Assembly: GCA_015232015.1 (NCBI GenBank)
Contig: JADGAM010000003.1
Coordinates: 20,572-66,184 of the forward strand
DNA length: 45,613 bases
From: Oligoflexia bacterium
GTDB lineage: Bacteria > Bdellovibrionota > Bacteriovoracia > Bacteriovoracales > Bacteriovoracaceae
Direction of reading: 5' to 3'
Each line of letters opens with the position of its first letter. The first letter of the stretch is position 1. The notes under the pieces were generated by a model that saw nothing but the letters and a program-made list of their open reading frames with translations, was not told the origin of the DNA and did not search any database. The position numbers and the translations under genes were made by a program. This document shows positions 9,859-17,064 of the stretch, one piece after another.

Positions 9859-10452
9859 ATGAAAAGTTTAAAGGGTACCAAAACAGCAGAAAATTTATTA
9901 AAAGCATTTGCAGGTGAATCTCAAGCTAGAAACCGCTATACTTATTATGCATCGATTGCTGATAAAGAAGGTTATAAGCAAATAAAAAAAATATTTATTG
10001 AAACAGCTGACAATGAAAAAGAGCATGCTAAAAGATTTTACAAATTATTGCTAGAAGGACTTAACGGAGAACTTCCTGCAACAATCAATATTAATGCTTC
10101 ATATCCTGTGGCACAATCTAAGACTATTGATAATCTTAAATATGCTGCTGATGGTGAGAAAGAAGAATGGACTGAGCTCTATCCAGAATTTGCAAAAATT
10201 GCAGAAAATGAAGGGTTTCCGGAAGTTTCCACCGCTTTTAAATTAATTGCCACTGTAGAAAAAAGGCATGAGGCCCGATATGCGAAATTTATAACCAATA
10301 TTCAACATGAAACTGTATTCAAGCGTAGTGAAAAAACTATGTGGAAATGTGATAATTGTGGATACATCCATGAAAGTAATTCTGCTCTAGATAAATGTCC
10401 TGCCTGCTTACATGCAAAAGAATATTTTGAAATATTCGTAGAAAATTATTAG
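9859..10452 (+). CDS. rbr: Rubrerythrin
   Basis: A 197-residue protein. The N-terminal ferritin-like domain has diiron ligands in [10 protein letters not shown] and [10 protein letters not shown] and, after the second helix pair, in ENEGF and VEKRHEARY. The C-terminal rubredoxin-like domain has CDNCGY and CPAC, the four iron-binding cysteines. It reduces hydrogen peroxide in the cytoplasm using electrons from a reductase and is typical of oxidative-stress defence. AAGGAG lies just before the ATG. The gene stands alone between divergent and convergent neighbours. A palindrome at 9797-9812 may be its operator. Confidence 0.95.
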   Translation: MKSLKGTKTAENLLKAFAGESQARNRYTYYASIADKEGYKQIKKIFIETADNEKEHAKRFYKLLLEGLNGELPATININASYPVAQSKTIDNLKYAADGEKEEWTELYPEFAKIAENEGFPEVSTAFKLIATVEKRHEARYAKFITNIQHETVFKRSEKTMWKCDNCGYIHESNSALDKCPACLHAKEYFEIFVENY

Positions 10453-10462
10453 TGCCTCAGAT

Positions 10463-10876
10463 TTAATAATTTTTCCAATCTTTAGGATTACTCCGTCCCC
10501 AAATAAAACCAAAAGAAGGTGCAATTTTAAGAGAAACAATTGCTACTTTTATACTAACTTCAGCAGTAAATTTAAGCCAAATGGAATTTAAATAATACAT
10601 TTCATCTTGTTTTTCTTTAGCACAAATAGCTCCTCTCATTACCAGATCTTTATTGTTATCAATATTGCGATCATCGTTATCAGTGTAATTATCATTAATG
10701 GAATTCATCATCTCATTCATGCTAACAATCTTTTCATCAATTTCCGCCTTAAGGTGTTTTAAATCTTTATGAGACACTCCACCAATAGAGGAGTAGGCAT
10801 AAGTTGAAAGACAAAAATAACAAAAACAATTAATAAACATAAAAATTGCTAGCAAAAAAATATTTCGTTTTTTCAT
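10463..10876 (-). CDS. Small secreted protein with a Gly/beta repeat (family unknown)
   Basis: A 137-residue protein with a signal peptide (about residues 5-27, ending CLSTYA). The middle is Asn/Asp-rich. The C-terminus contains AEVSIKVAIVSLKIAPS followed by FGFIWGRS, which resembles the repeat in the two genes upstream (hydrophobic alternation, a small-residue turn, a tryptophan, then a basic residue). AAGGAAG precedes the ATG. It is the last gene of a three-gene minus-strand run (122-, 531- and 137-residue products), 80 bp after the 531-residue gene. I do not recognise a named family; a periplasmic or surface role is inferred from the signal peptide. Confidence 0.6.
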   Translation of the reverse strand: MKKRNIFLLAIFMFINCFCYFCLSTYAYSSIGGVSHKDLKHLKAEIDEKIVSMNEMMNSINDNYTDNDDRNIDNNKDLVMRGAICAKEKQDEMYYLNSIWLKFTAEVSIKVAIVSLKIAPSFGFIWGRSNPKDWKNY

Positions 10877-10956
10877 TTTTATATCACTTCCTTTTTAATT
10901 TTTTACTTTTCTAAAAATTTATTAATTTTAAACTTATATTAATTTTACTTTAAAGA

Positions 10957-12552
10957 TTATTTTTTTCTACTAAATTCTAATTCCATCTGCATAGGACCAG
11001 TAATAGTTGCAACTCCTACTGTGCCAGTAAGAGAAAGAGCATAAGCAGACCACACTTTACTTATTTGCCAGCGCTTTTTATCTCCTAATCTATCTTCTCT
11101 TCTAACAATTGCGTTTGAAAAAAATCTTGAAATCTTGACAGATTTTTCAAGACCGGCAACAAACCTTTTAGCACTAGGTTTATATAATGTTCTTTTAAGT
11201 ATCGATTTATTACTATTGTTAGTATCAGCATTAGATGGATAGGAATCAATAATATAAGGAATATTTAATGTCTTTGCTATCTCTAAACTTTTGGGACTTG
11301 CATCCCCCTCAACTAAAATATCACTATCAATAATTTCATTATTATTAGTATTATTATTTTTTTCTGTTTTTATTATTGTTGCTAAAATTCGTTTATCTTG
11401 ATTTTCACATAAGGCCTTTTTAAAATAAATATGTCCCATAATAGATCCAAATGCTTTGGCCACAAAAATATTTCCACTAGCATTTAATCCTATGGCCATT
11501 CTTAAACCATCAAAATCAAATCTATTTGATTCTGTCATCTTGCTTGATATTCTATCTAAATTTCTCGATATCATAGTGGCCATCTTTTGCATTTCTAATT
11601 GTAATTTATCCATTGGTAAAAGCGCTTTTGTTGTTGTTTGACTTTTCATAGATTGTAAGCGAACCCATTCCATGCGAACGAATACATCTCCTCCTACTGA
11701 AACAGTAATTGGAGCAAGTAAAACCTTTCCACTTGCCCCAATATTGACATCGTTTCGTAATTTATATGGGTACCAACAAAACTGTTTTTCTGATTCAATA
11801 TTATTTGAAACAAGTGATAAGGAATAAGCTAATTTTCTAAACTCTCGCGCCCGCTTAATAAGGCCTTTTTCCATCTCTTCACTATCAAAATTATTATTTA
11901 GTTTTTTATTTTTTATTTTTACCATTTTTATTATTGGTGCTAACTCTTTTTTTAATTCACTATCACTTTGATTTTCATAAATAGCAATAGTAGGAACATT
12001 ATCTATTAGATCAATATTTTCTTCCTCTTTTTTAGTGCTAATATTGGCCTTCTCTTTAGCTTTTGGATACCACCACAATGTTAGAGAACTATTTCCTTTA
12101 CCGCTAATTAACCCAAGCATACCTGATGTCCCTACAGTAAAACTAGCAGCAATTTTTCCTAGCGCCCAACGTTTGTTTGAACTCTCACTAATATCTAATG
12201 TTTTTAAATTTTTTGTATTATGACTATCTTCCGTTGAAAATAGATTTTTGTTTAGATTTTCAAAGATTTCTTCATTGGTACTAACTATTCTATCAAATGA
12301 GTAATTTAAATCTTTTAATCTGTTTTCCTCTCTGCTTGTAGTTAATTTTTTTTCAAAATTAATGTCAAAATTAGAAGCATCTATACTGTCAATACTATCA
12401 ATATTACTCTTGCTATTGCTATTATCGTTTTCTGGAAGTACATACCAATCTTTAGGCAGGTATGCTTCTGCTTGTGAATTTTTTATTAAACCATCAAAAA
12501 TAATATACAGACAAAATAAAATTGTAACAAATATTGTTAAAAACTTTTTCAA
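10957..12552 (-). CDS. Large secreted protein with four related Gly/beta repeats (family unknown)
   Basis: A 531-residue protein with an N-terminal signal (about residues 5-29, ending SQAEA). Four segments share the layout Arg/Lys, hydrophobic alternation, a central G-x-hydrophobic-G, a second Gly and an aromatic-basic end: about 129-163, 262-299, 349-378 and 495-531. The first and last are the closest pair, starting RWALGK and RWQISK. Asn/Ser/Asp-rich linkers lie between them. The start is TTG at 12552: GGAG sits 6 bases upstream, inside the last codons of the previous gene, and no ATG fits. This implies translational coupling with the 122-residue lipoprotein gene. No known family is recognised. 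Confidence 0.65.
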   Translation of the reverse strand: MKKFLTIFVTILFCLYIIFDGLIKNSQAEAYLPKDWYVLPENDNSNSKSNIDSIDSIDASNFDINFEKKLTTSREENRLKDLNYSFDRIVSTNEEIFENLNKNLFSTEDSHNTKNLKTLDISESSNKRWALGKIAASFTVGTSGMLGLISGKGNSSLTLWWYPKAKEKANISTKKEEENIDLIDNVPTIAIYENQSDSELKKELAPIIKMVKIKNKKLNNNFDSEEMEKGLIKRAREFRKLAYSLSLVSNNIESEKQFCWYPYKLRNDVNIGASGKVLLAPITVSVGGDVFVRMEWVRLQSMKSQTTTKALLPMDKLQLEMQKMATMISRNLDRISSKMTESNRFDFDGLRMAIGLNASGNIFVAKAFGSIMGHIYFKKALCENQDKRILATIIKTEKNNNTNNNEIIDSDILVEGDASPKSLEIAKTLNIPYIIDSYPSNADTNNSNKSILKRTLYKPSAKRFVAGLEKSVKISRFFSNAIVRREDRLGDKKRWQISKVWSAYALSLTGTVGVATITGPMQMELEFSRKK

Positions 12553-12554
12553 TG

Positions 12555-12923
12555 TTATCTCCGTGTTTGTTTATCAAAAAATAGATTAATAGTTCCTTGC
12601 GCCTCTACTCCTAAAGTACCTATCCCTACTCCTGCTACTAAAGTAAGTCCAATAAAGAATGTCTTTAATTCCCAAGGAGGGACCTCAATTTTTTGATGAT
12701 TTCGACTCTCAACATAGTTGAGTGAATTGATTGTATGAAGACTTATTTCGTTTAATGTGTTTGCGGATTCTTTTGTATATCCAGTGTATGGTAGAAATTC
12801 AATTTTATCCATTCCATCTTCGCCTATCCTAATCAAAGGTATCTCTTTGTTATTACGACATGAACTAAATAACATGCCAAATAAAAATAAAATAAAAAGT
12901 AATTTAAATTTTACTCTTTTCAT
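12555..12923 (-). CDS. Small lipoprotein with one Gly/beta repeat (family unknown)
   Basis: A 122-residue protein. The N-terminus is basic and then hydrophobic, with a lipobox-like LFSSC at about residues 18-22, so a lipid-anchored protein is likely. The C-terminal 35 residues carry LTLVAGVGIGTLGVEAQG and end in a basic tail, matching the repeat of the 531-residue protein encoded next. Its stop codon overlaps the ribosome site of that gene. It is divergent from the thiamine pyrophosphokinase-like gene with only 43 bp between starts, so both promoters must lie in or near that gap. Function unknown. Confidence 0.6.
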   Translation of the reverse strand: MKRVKFKLLFILFLFGMLFSSCRNNKEIPLIRIGEDGMDKIEFLPYTGYTKESANTLNEISLHTINSLNYVESRNHQKIEVPPWELKTFFIGLTLVAGVGIGTLGVEAQGTINLFFDKQTRR

Positions 12924-12966
12924 TTTGCCTCCATATTATAAACTCGTAGTATGTATTATAAATTTC

Positions 12967-13671
12967 ATGAGAGATGTTAATATTAATACTAAAATAAATT
13001 CATTTATACAACTTATAGAAAAACAAAAATCAGTAATAATTGTAGGTCCTACAAAATCTTTTCATAATTTTAATTTTAATAAAAATTATATTACTATCCC
13101 TCCCAACGATATCCCTCATATATTTGTTGATGGAGGTATGCACTTTAATAAACCTCAATTGCTAAAACCTTTCAATATCAGTGCTAACGCAATAATCTCT
13201 GTAGGAGATAATGATTCTTATAAGGGAAATAAAAAAATAGATATCCCTCTTAATCCCATCAAAGATTTTTCTGATCTATCAATGGCATTTAAAATATTAA
13301 AACAAACTAATAATAATAAATTAAAAAAGATATTACTTAGAGGTTTTCTGGGAAATAGGAAAGACCATGAGATCATTAATCTTGGAGAAACTCATCACTT
13401 TTTAAAATCCAAGTCCAATCTTCAAGTACAATTTGATTCTGAAATTTTAGGTGTGGCCGAAGGTAAATATAATTTTAAAATTTCTAAATCAATATTTAGC
13501 ATTATTGCTTTTGAAAAAACAGAATTAAAATTTAGTGGTGATATTTTGTATAAAATTGAGCGATTAAAGAAGATAAAACCCTTATCAAGTTATACCCTCT
13601 CAAATAAGGTAAATGGTACTTTGAAAATTATGTGTTCAAAACCTGTTTTTATTTTTCTTAATTCGATCTAA
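12967..13671 (+). CDS. Divergent thiamine pyrophosphokinase-like protein
   Basis: The product from ATG 12967 is 234 residues, a normal length for the family. Motifs in order: IFVDGGMHF (about 52-60), SVGDNDS (78-84, the GDxDS metal site), KDFSDLSMAF (99-108, matching KDxTDxxxA) and GFLGNRKDHEIINLG (126-140, matching G-x-x-G-x-R-x-D-H-x-x-N-L). These are the motifs of thiamine pyrophosphokinase, which makes thiamine diphosphate from thiamine and ATP. The rest is divergent and no thiamine gene is adjacent, so the substrate is uncertain. The open frame extends upstream into the divergent lipoprotein gene, so 12967 is the likely start. It is convergent with selD. Confidence 0.65.
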   Translation: MRDVNINTKINSFIQLIEKQKSVIIVGPTKSFHNFNFNKNYITIPPNDIPHIFVDGGMHFNKPQLLKPFNISANAIISVGDNDSYKGNKKIDIPLNPIKDFSDLSMAFKILKQTNNNKLKKILLRGFLGNRKDHEIINLGETHHFLKSKSNLQVQFDSEILGVAEGKYNFKISKSIFSIIAFEKTELKFSGDILYKIERLKKIKPLSSYTLSNKVNGTLKIMCSKPVFIFLNSI

Positions 13672-13708
13672 TAATTCAATTTAATGTGTAACTAGTCAGC
13701 GAGTTTTG

Positions 13709-13833
13709 GTAACTGGTCAAGGCCCTGAGGAAATTTTGATTCAGTTTCAGAGGAAAGAGGAGGCTTGCTTCCTGCAAGCCGCACGAATGACGAGGGAAGT
13801 GGATCAAAATTTACCAGGGACCTGATCAGTTAC
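13709..13833. repeat. 125-bp imperfect palindrome that includes the 3' end of selD
   Basis: Left arm 13709-13740 and right arm 13802-13833 are inverted copies: GTAACTGGTCAAGGCCCTG faces GTAACTGATCAGGTCCCTG (16 of 19 match), then both share AAATTTTGAT. The centre at base 13771 is a perfect 7-bp stem, GGCTTGC with loop TTCCT and GCAAGCC (13762-13780). Between arms and core are two purine-rich strands of about 20 bases that pair poorly. The right arm encodes the last nine residues and stop of selD. The core is far richer in G+C than its surroundings. It lies between convergent genes, so a two-way terminator or structured RNA is possible, although there is no U-run. Confidence 0.8.
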
Positions 13834-14919
13834 TTTAATGTAAACTTCATCTTCATTTTTTCTCTCTTCTAATCTTCCAAACTCACAAATATCAATACAT
13901 AAATTGTATTGTTTTAATATCTGCAATATTTGTTTAAATTCATTATCACCATCGTCTACAGCAATTAATAGGCCACCACTAGTTTGAGGATCACAAAGAA
14001 TATTTTTTTGTACTTCACTTATATCTTTTGTGATCTTATGACCGTAGCTATTCCAATTTCTCTTTGTTCCACCAGGAATTGTTTTTAATTCTAAATATTT
14101 TTCAATAGATTTTATTATTGGAACTTTTTTAAAATCAACGATAGCATTTACATTACTTCCTTCACACATCTCCAAGAGATGCCCAAGTAATCCAAAACCT
14201 GTCACATCAGTCATAGCTCGTACACAGCTAAGCTCTGACAACTCTGAACCAATATTATTTAAAGTTGTCATTTGTTCAATTGCTAATTTTACATCATCAA
14301 CAGATGCTAAAGAACGTTTTTGAGCAGTAGTAATAATACCCACACCTAGTGGTTTAGTTAAAAGCAATTTACAACCTGCTATTGCCCTATCATTTCTTTT
14401 TATATTTTTAGTTTTTATTAACCCATTTACTGCTAGGCCAAATATGGGATCAGCAATATCAATACTGTGACCTCCGGCCAAAGGGATATTGGCCAAATCA
14501 CAAACTGTACGCGCACCTGCTACAACTTCACTTGCAACTTCCACAGGTAATTTGGATAATGGCCAACCCAAAATTGCTATGGCCAAAGTTGGTTTCCCGC
14601 CCATTGCATAGATGTCGCTAATAGCATTAGTGGCGGCAATTCTACCAAAATCAAAAGGATCATCTACAATTGGAGTAAAAAAATCAGTAGTGCTTATTAA
14701 TGCTTCTCCATTACCCAAATCATAAACAGCAGCATCATCTTTCGATTCATTTCCTACTAACAAATTTGGAAATTTTATATATTTTCCATTTGTGTTTTGT
14801 GATGTTTTGGCATTGGCACCACTTAAGATCTGTTCTAATTCTTTAGGTGAAATTTTACATCCACATCCAGCACCTGGACTAAATTCTGTAAGTTTATATT
14901 TGCAATTGTTCTTATTCAT
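13804..14919 (-). CDS. selD: Selenophosphate synthase
   Basis: A 371-residue protein, very close to the usual SelD pattern. The N-terminal GAGCGCK motif supplies catalytic Cys19 and Lys22, so this is the cysteine form, not the selenocysteine form. [41 protein letters not shown] and CDPQTSGGL are all present. It converts selenide and ATP to selenophosphate for selenocysteine or 2-selenouridine tRNA. No selA, selB, selC or selU lies in the window. GGAG precedes the ATG at 14919. The final codons form the right arm of the 125-bp palindrome. Confidence 0.97.
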   Translation of the reverse strand: MNKNNCKYKLTEFSPGAGCGCKISPKELEQILSGANAKTSQNTNGKYIKFPNLLVGNESKDDAAVYDLGNGEALISTTDFFTPIVDDPFDFGRIAATNAISDIYAMGGKPTLAIAILGWPLSKLPVEVASEVVAGARTVCDLANIPLAGGHSIDIADPIFGLAVNGLIKTKNIKRNDRAIAGCKLLLTKPLGVGIITTAQKRSLASVDDVKLAIEQMTTLNNIGSELSELSCVRAMTDVTGFGLLGHLLEMCEGSNVNAIVDFKKVPIIKSIEKYLELKTIPGGTKRNWNSYGHKITKDISEVQKNILCDPQTSGGLLIAVDDGDNEFKQILQILKQYNLCIDICEFGRLEERKNEDEVYIKVTDQVPGKF

Positions 14920-15001
14920 TGTTAGTTTTTCTCCAGCATATTTTCATAAAAAAATAAAAGATGCTGGAATCTTAAACTAAATAATTTGATATCACAATTG
15001 T

Positions 15002-15046
15002 TAGTTTGATTAGTTTGATTAGTTTGATTAGTTTGATTAGTTTGAT
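15002..15046. repeat. Five tandem copies of a 9-bp unit
   Basis: TAGTTTGAT is repeated five times without error, followed by a partial sixth copy (TAGTTT). The block lies in the 139-bp spacer between the lipoprotein stop (15059) and the selD start (14919), both on the minus strand. It is likely a slippage-generated minisatellite. Confidence 0.9.
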
Positions 15047-15058
15047 TAGTTTTTATTT

Positions 15059-16069
15059 TTATTGAATTAATCTGATAGAGGTACCACCAACAATTCCCTC
15101 TGCTTTATCTAAATTATTTTCACCATCGTCATTTGTATCGTTTATATCATTAACATCATCATCATTACCTACTACATTGTTATCATTATCATTATCAGCA
15201 ACATCACTATTTCCATTTAAAGCACTAGTGTCAGTATCAGTGCCAATGTCAGTATTAAAAATGCTATTTTTCAATTTATCTATGGAAGTATAATACCAAT
15301 TTTTCTTTTTTATACTGTTAGATATTGCAATCACTCTACCATTGGCATCTAATTTACCTAATCTCAGCCCAATAAACATTGGAGTGTTTACTGTTAATTC
15401 TACTTCATTCATAATACTTAAATCATATCCTGCGCCAACATTAATTAATTTTTCTAAAACCATCTTAGCGTAAAAAGAACTATTTTTATTATCTTTAAAA
15501 ATAAAATGAACTTTTTCTACTTTTAAAGCTTCAATTACTAAATGTTTATTTTTTAAATCATTTTTGCACTCCTCTGAGATTGAAGCATAATGTTCTCTTA
15601 AAGCAGAAAAATCAAAAGTTACAACTGAAGGATTTATTGTATACATGGAAACAGATTTTGCTAGGCCAAACTCTGCGCCTGCAGATATATCAAGTCCCTC
15701 TTGTGCTAATGAAAAATTTGTATACGCTTTCAAATCCATTGAATGAGTTATTGAAGGTAAAGCAGCTGGATTATCAACAATAAGTCCACTTGCTAAAGCC
15801 TCTTCTACCTTAGGAAAACATTTACTTGATCCTGAAGGAATCATCACAAGTGGATTAGCAGGTGTTCCTGAAATCAATGTCCCTGGTCCTGCTTTGGCCA
15901 ATGGAAAACGATAAGGAAGATAACCATCATTTTGAACATATTTATAAAAACCCTCTAATGGATTTTTACATCCACTAATTGTAAAACTCATTGTCAATAA
16001 TAAAATTAAATTTATTGTAATTTTAAACGCAGATGTAAACTCAAAGGTAAATTTAAATTTCGAATTCAT
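15059..16069 (-). CDS. Putative lipoprotein with acidic Asn/Asp C-terminus (family unknown)
   Basis: From ATG 16069 the protein has 336 residues. AAGGAG lies 7 bases before this ATG, while the longer reading frame from 16171 lacks such a site and would bury the signal. The signal ends in a lipobox, TISGC. The body has predicted beta segments such as ISAGAEFGLAKSVSMY and INVGAGYDLSIMNEVEL, loosely like the repeat in the 10463-12923 proteins. The last 70 residues are an Asp/Asn-rich low-complexity tail before a short hydrophobic end. No family recognised; envelope location is inferred from the lipobox. Confidence 0.6.
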   Translation of the reverse strand: MNSKFKFTFEFTSAFKITINLILLLTMSFTISGCKNPLEGFYKYVQNDGYLPYRFPLAKAGPGTLISGTPANPLVMIPSGSSKCFPKVEEALASGLIVDNPAALPSITHSMDLKAYTNFSLAQEGLDISAGAEFGLAKSVSMYTINPSVVTFDFSALREHYASISEECKNDLKNKHLVIEALKVEKVHFIFKDNKNSSFYAKMVLEKLINVGAGYDLSIMNEVELTVNTPMFIGLRLGKLDANGRVIAISNSIKKKNWYYTSIDKLKNSIFNTDIGTDTDTSALNGNSDVADNDNDNNVVGNDDDVNDINDTNDDGENNLDKAEGIVGGTSIRLIQ

Positions 16070-16394
16070 TCTAATACTCCTTTTTGTAAAAAAAATATTT
16101 TTATAACCCGCAACTATCTTAAATATTGCATCGACAATTTCTATTCTATGCTTGAAAGTTATTTTTTTCATTTAAGCTGCGCGCATATCTTAAGCAGCAA
16201 TTTCATATGTTTTTTCTTATAGCTACACCCATCTATGACAGTAATTTATTTATTAAGTAATTATAAATAAAAAAAAATTAAACTATTGTCTTTTATTAAA
16301 AATATAAATATGATTTTTACTTCCAAGTATTTAAAACTATCGTACGGATTCATTAATGTTATATTCATTAATGTTATAAAGTTATGAGGGTAAA
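16070..16394. other. Non-coding divergent intergenic region
   Basis: This 325-bp gap separates the lipoprotein gene (minus) from the chaperone cassette (plus). It is AT-rich. Two near-identical 9-mers, TTAAGCTGC and TTAAGCAGC, occur at 16172-16180 and 16190-16198, and a 15-bp tandem duplication sits at 16348-16377. No RNA gene or convincing promoter consensus is visible to me, although both divergent promoters must be here. Confidence 0.5.
16348..16377. repeat. Tandem duplication of a 15-bp unit
   Basis: ATTCATTAATGTTAT occurs twice head to tail, ending 17 bases before the GTG start of the GrpE-like gene. It may be a recent slippage event or a duplicated regulatory element; its position in the leader means it could alter expression of the cassette. 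Confidence 0.85.
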
Positions 16395-17033
16395 GTGTTA
16401 ACATTTAGGTCTTTTTTAACAAAGATTTTACTTTGCTTTTCATTTGCAAGAAAAAATAAAAATACCTCTCAAACAACACCTAATAACAACTATAATAATG
16501 ACTCTGACAAAGGCTCTGATATAATCGAAAAGATATATCGACTATGTAGAAAAAATTCTTTGATAAATGAAGAACTGGTAAATTCATTAAAAAAAATTGA
16601 AGAAAAAATTGAAGTTGCAACAATAACAACAACATCTTCATCATCTTCTCCTGTTAATAATGATCAAATTAATAACGATCAAAAAAATATATTTAATATA
16701 CCTCTAAATTATTTCGATGCAATTAATGTTGTTGATGGTTTAAATAAAATTATTACTATTTTAAACTCTAATATTGATTTAAACAAAAGCAACAATAAGG
16801 AGGCCATTTGTAATATTTTAAAAGAACGCATTGATCTTATCTGTAATAAAAGTAATCTCTCTACTACTTCTATAGTTGGAAATATTTACAATAATAATAC
16901 TGATATTATAATGTCCTCAAAAAGTTGCGATCAATTAACCGCTAAAGGAACTATCATAGATATTATTTCTCAAGGATATATTAAAAATGGAAATGAGTTA
17001 TTAAAGAAGGCAAAAGTAATTGTTAGTATTTAA
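16395..17033 (+). CDS. GrpE-like nucleotide exchange factor, shortened
   Basis: A 212-residue protein starting at GTG 16395, with GAGGG 4 bases upstream. The C-terminus carries the GrpE beta-domain end: KGTIIDIISQGYIKNG then LLKKAKVIVS, matching the GrpE pattern GTVxxVxxxGYxxxxRxLRxAxVxV, with the usual RP replaced by KK. The N-terminal half has a short possible helix (about 40-75) and then Thr/Ser and Asn-rich low complexity, so the long GrpE coiled coil seems reduced. It sits 31 bp before an Hsp70 gene and would release ADP from it. This looks like a dedicated GrpE rather than the housekeeping one. Confidence 0.7.
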   Translation: MLTFRSFLTKILLCFSFARKNKNTSQTTPNNNYNNDSDKGSDIIEKIYRLCRKNSLINEELVNSLKKIEEKIEVATITTTSSSSSPVNNDQINNDQKNIFNIPLNYFDAINVVDGLNKIITILNSNIDLNKSNNKEAICNILKERIDLICNKSNLSTTSIVGNIYNNNTDIIMSSKSCDQLTAKGTIIDIISQGYIKNGNELLKKAKVIVSI

Positions 17034-17064
17034 ACTTTGTTAGTACTTAGACTTAGGTATTTTA

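Noticed and set aside
12757-12966. N-terminal extension of the thiamine pyrophosphokinase-like gene
   Set aside because: It overlaps the lipoprotein gene in antisense and adds no family sequence; the product from 12967 has normal length.
13762-13780. Perfect hairpin GGCTTGC-TTCCT-GCAAGCC read as a simple rho-independent terminator
   Set aside because: No T-run follows on either strand, and it is the core of a much larger palindrome, so it was reported as that structure.
13709-13833. Selenocysteine tRNA or RNase P-like RNA beside selD (GAGGAAAG resembles an RNase P motif)
   Set aside because: No tRNA cloverleaf, no TCA anticodon loop, and too short for RNase P RNA; the resemblance is a few bases.
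15002-15046. CRISPR-like direct repeats
   Set aside because: Units are 9 bp with no spacers and no cas genes; this is a minisatellite.
16070-16171. N-terminal extension of the lipoprotein gene
   Set aside because: It would bury the signal peptide, and AAGGAG is correctly placed only for the ATG at 16069.
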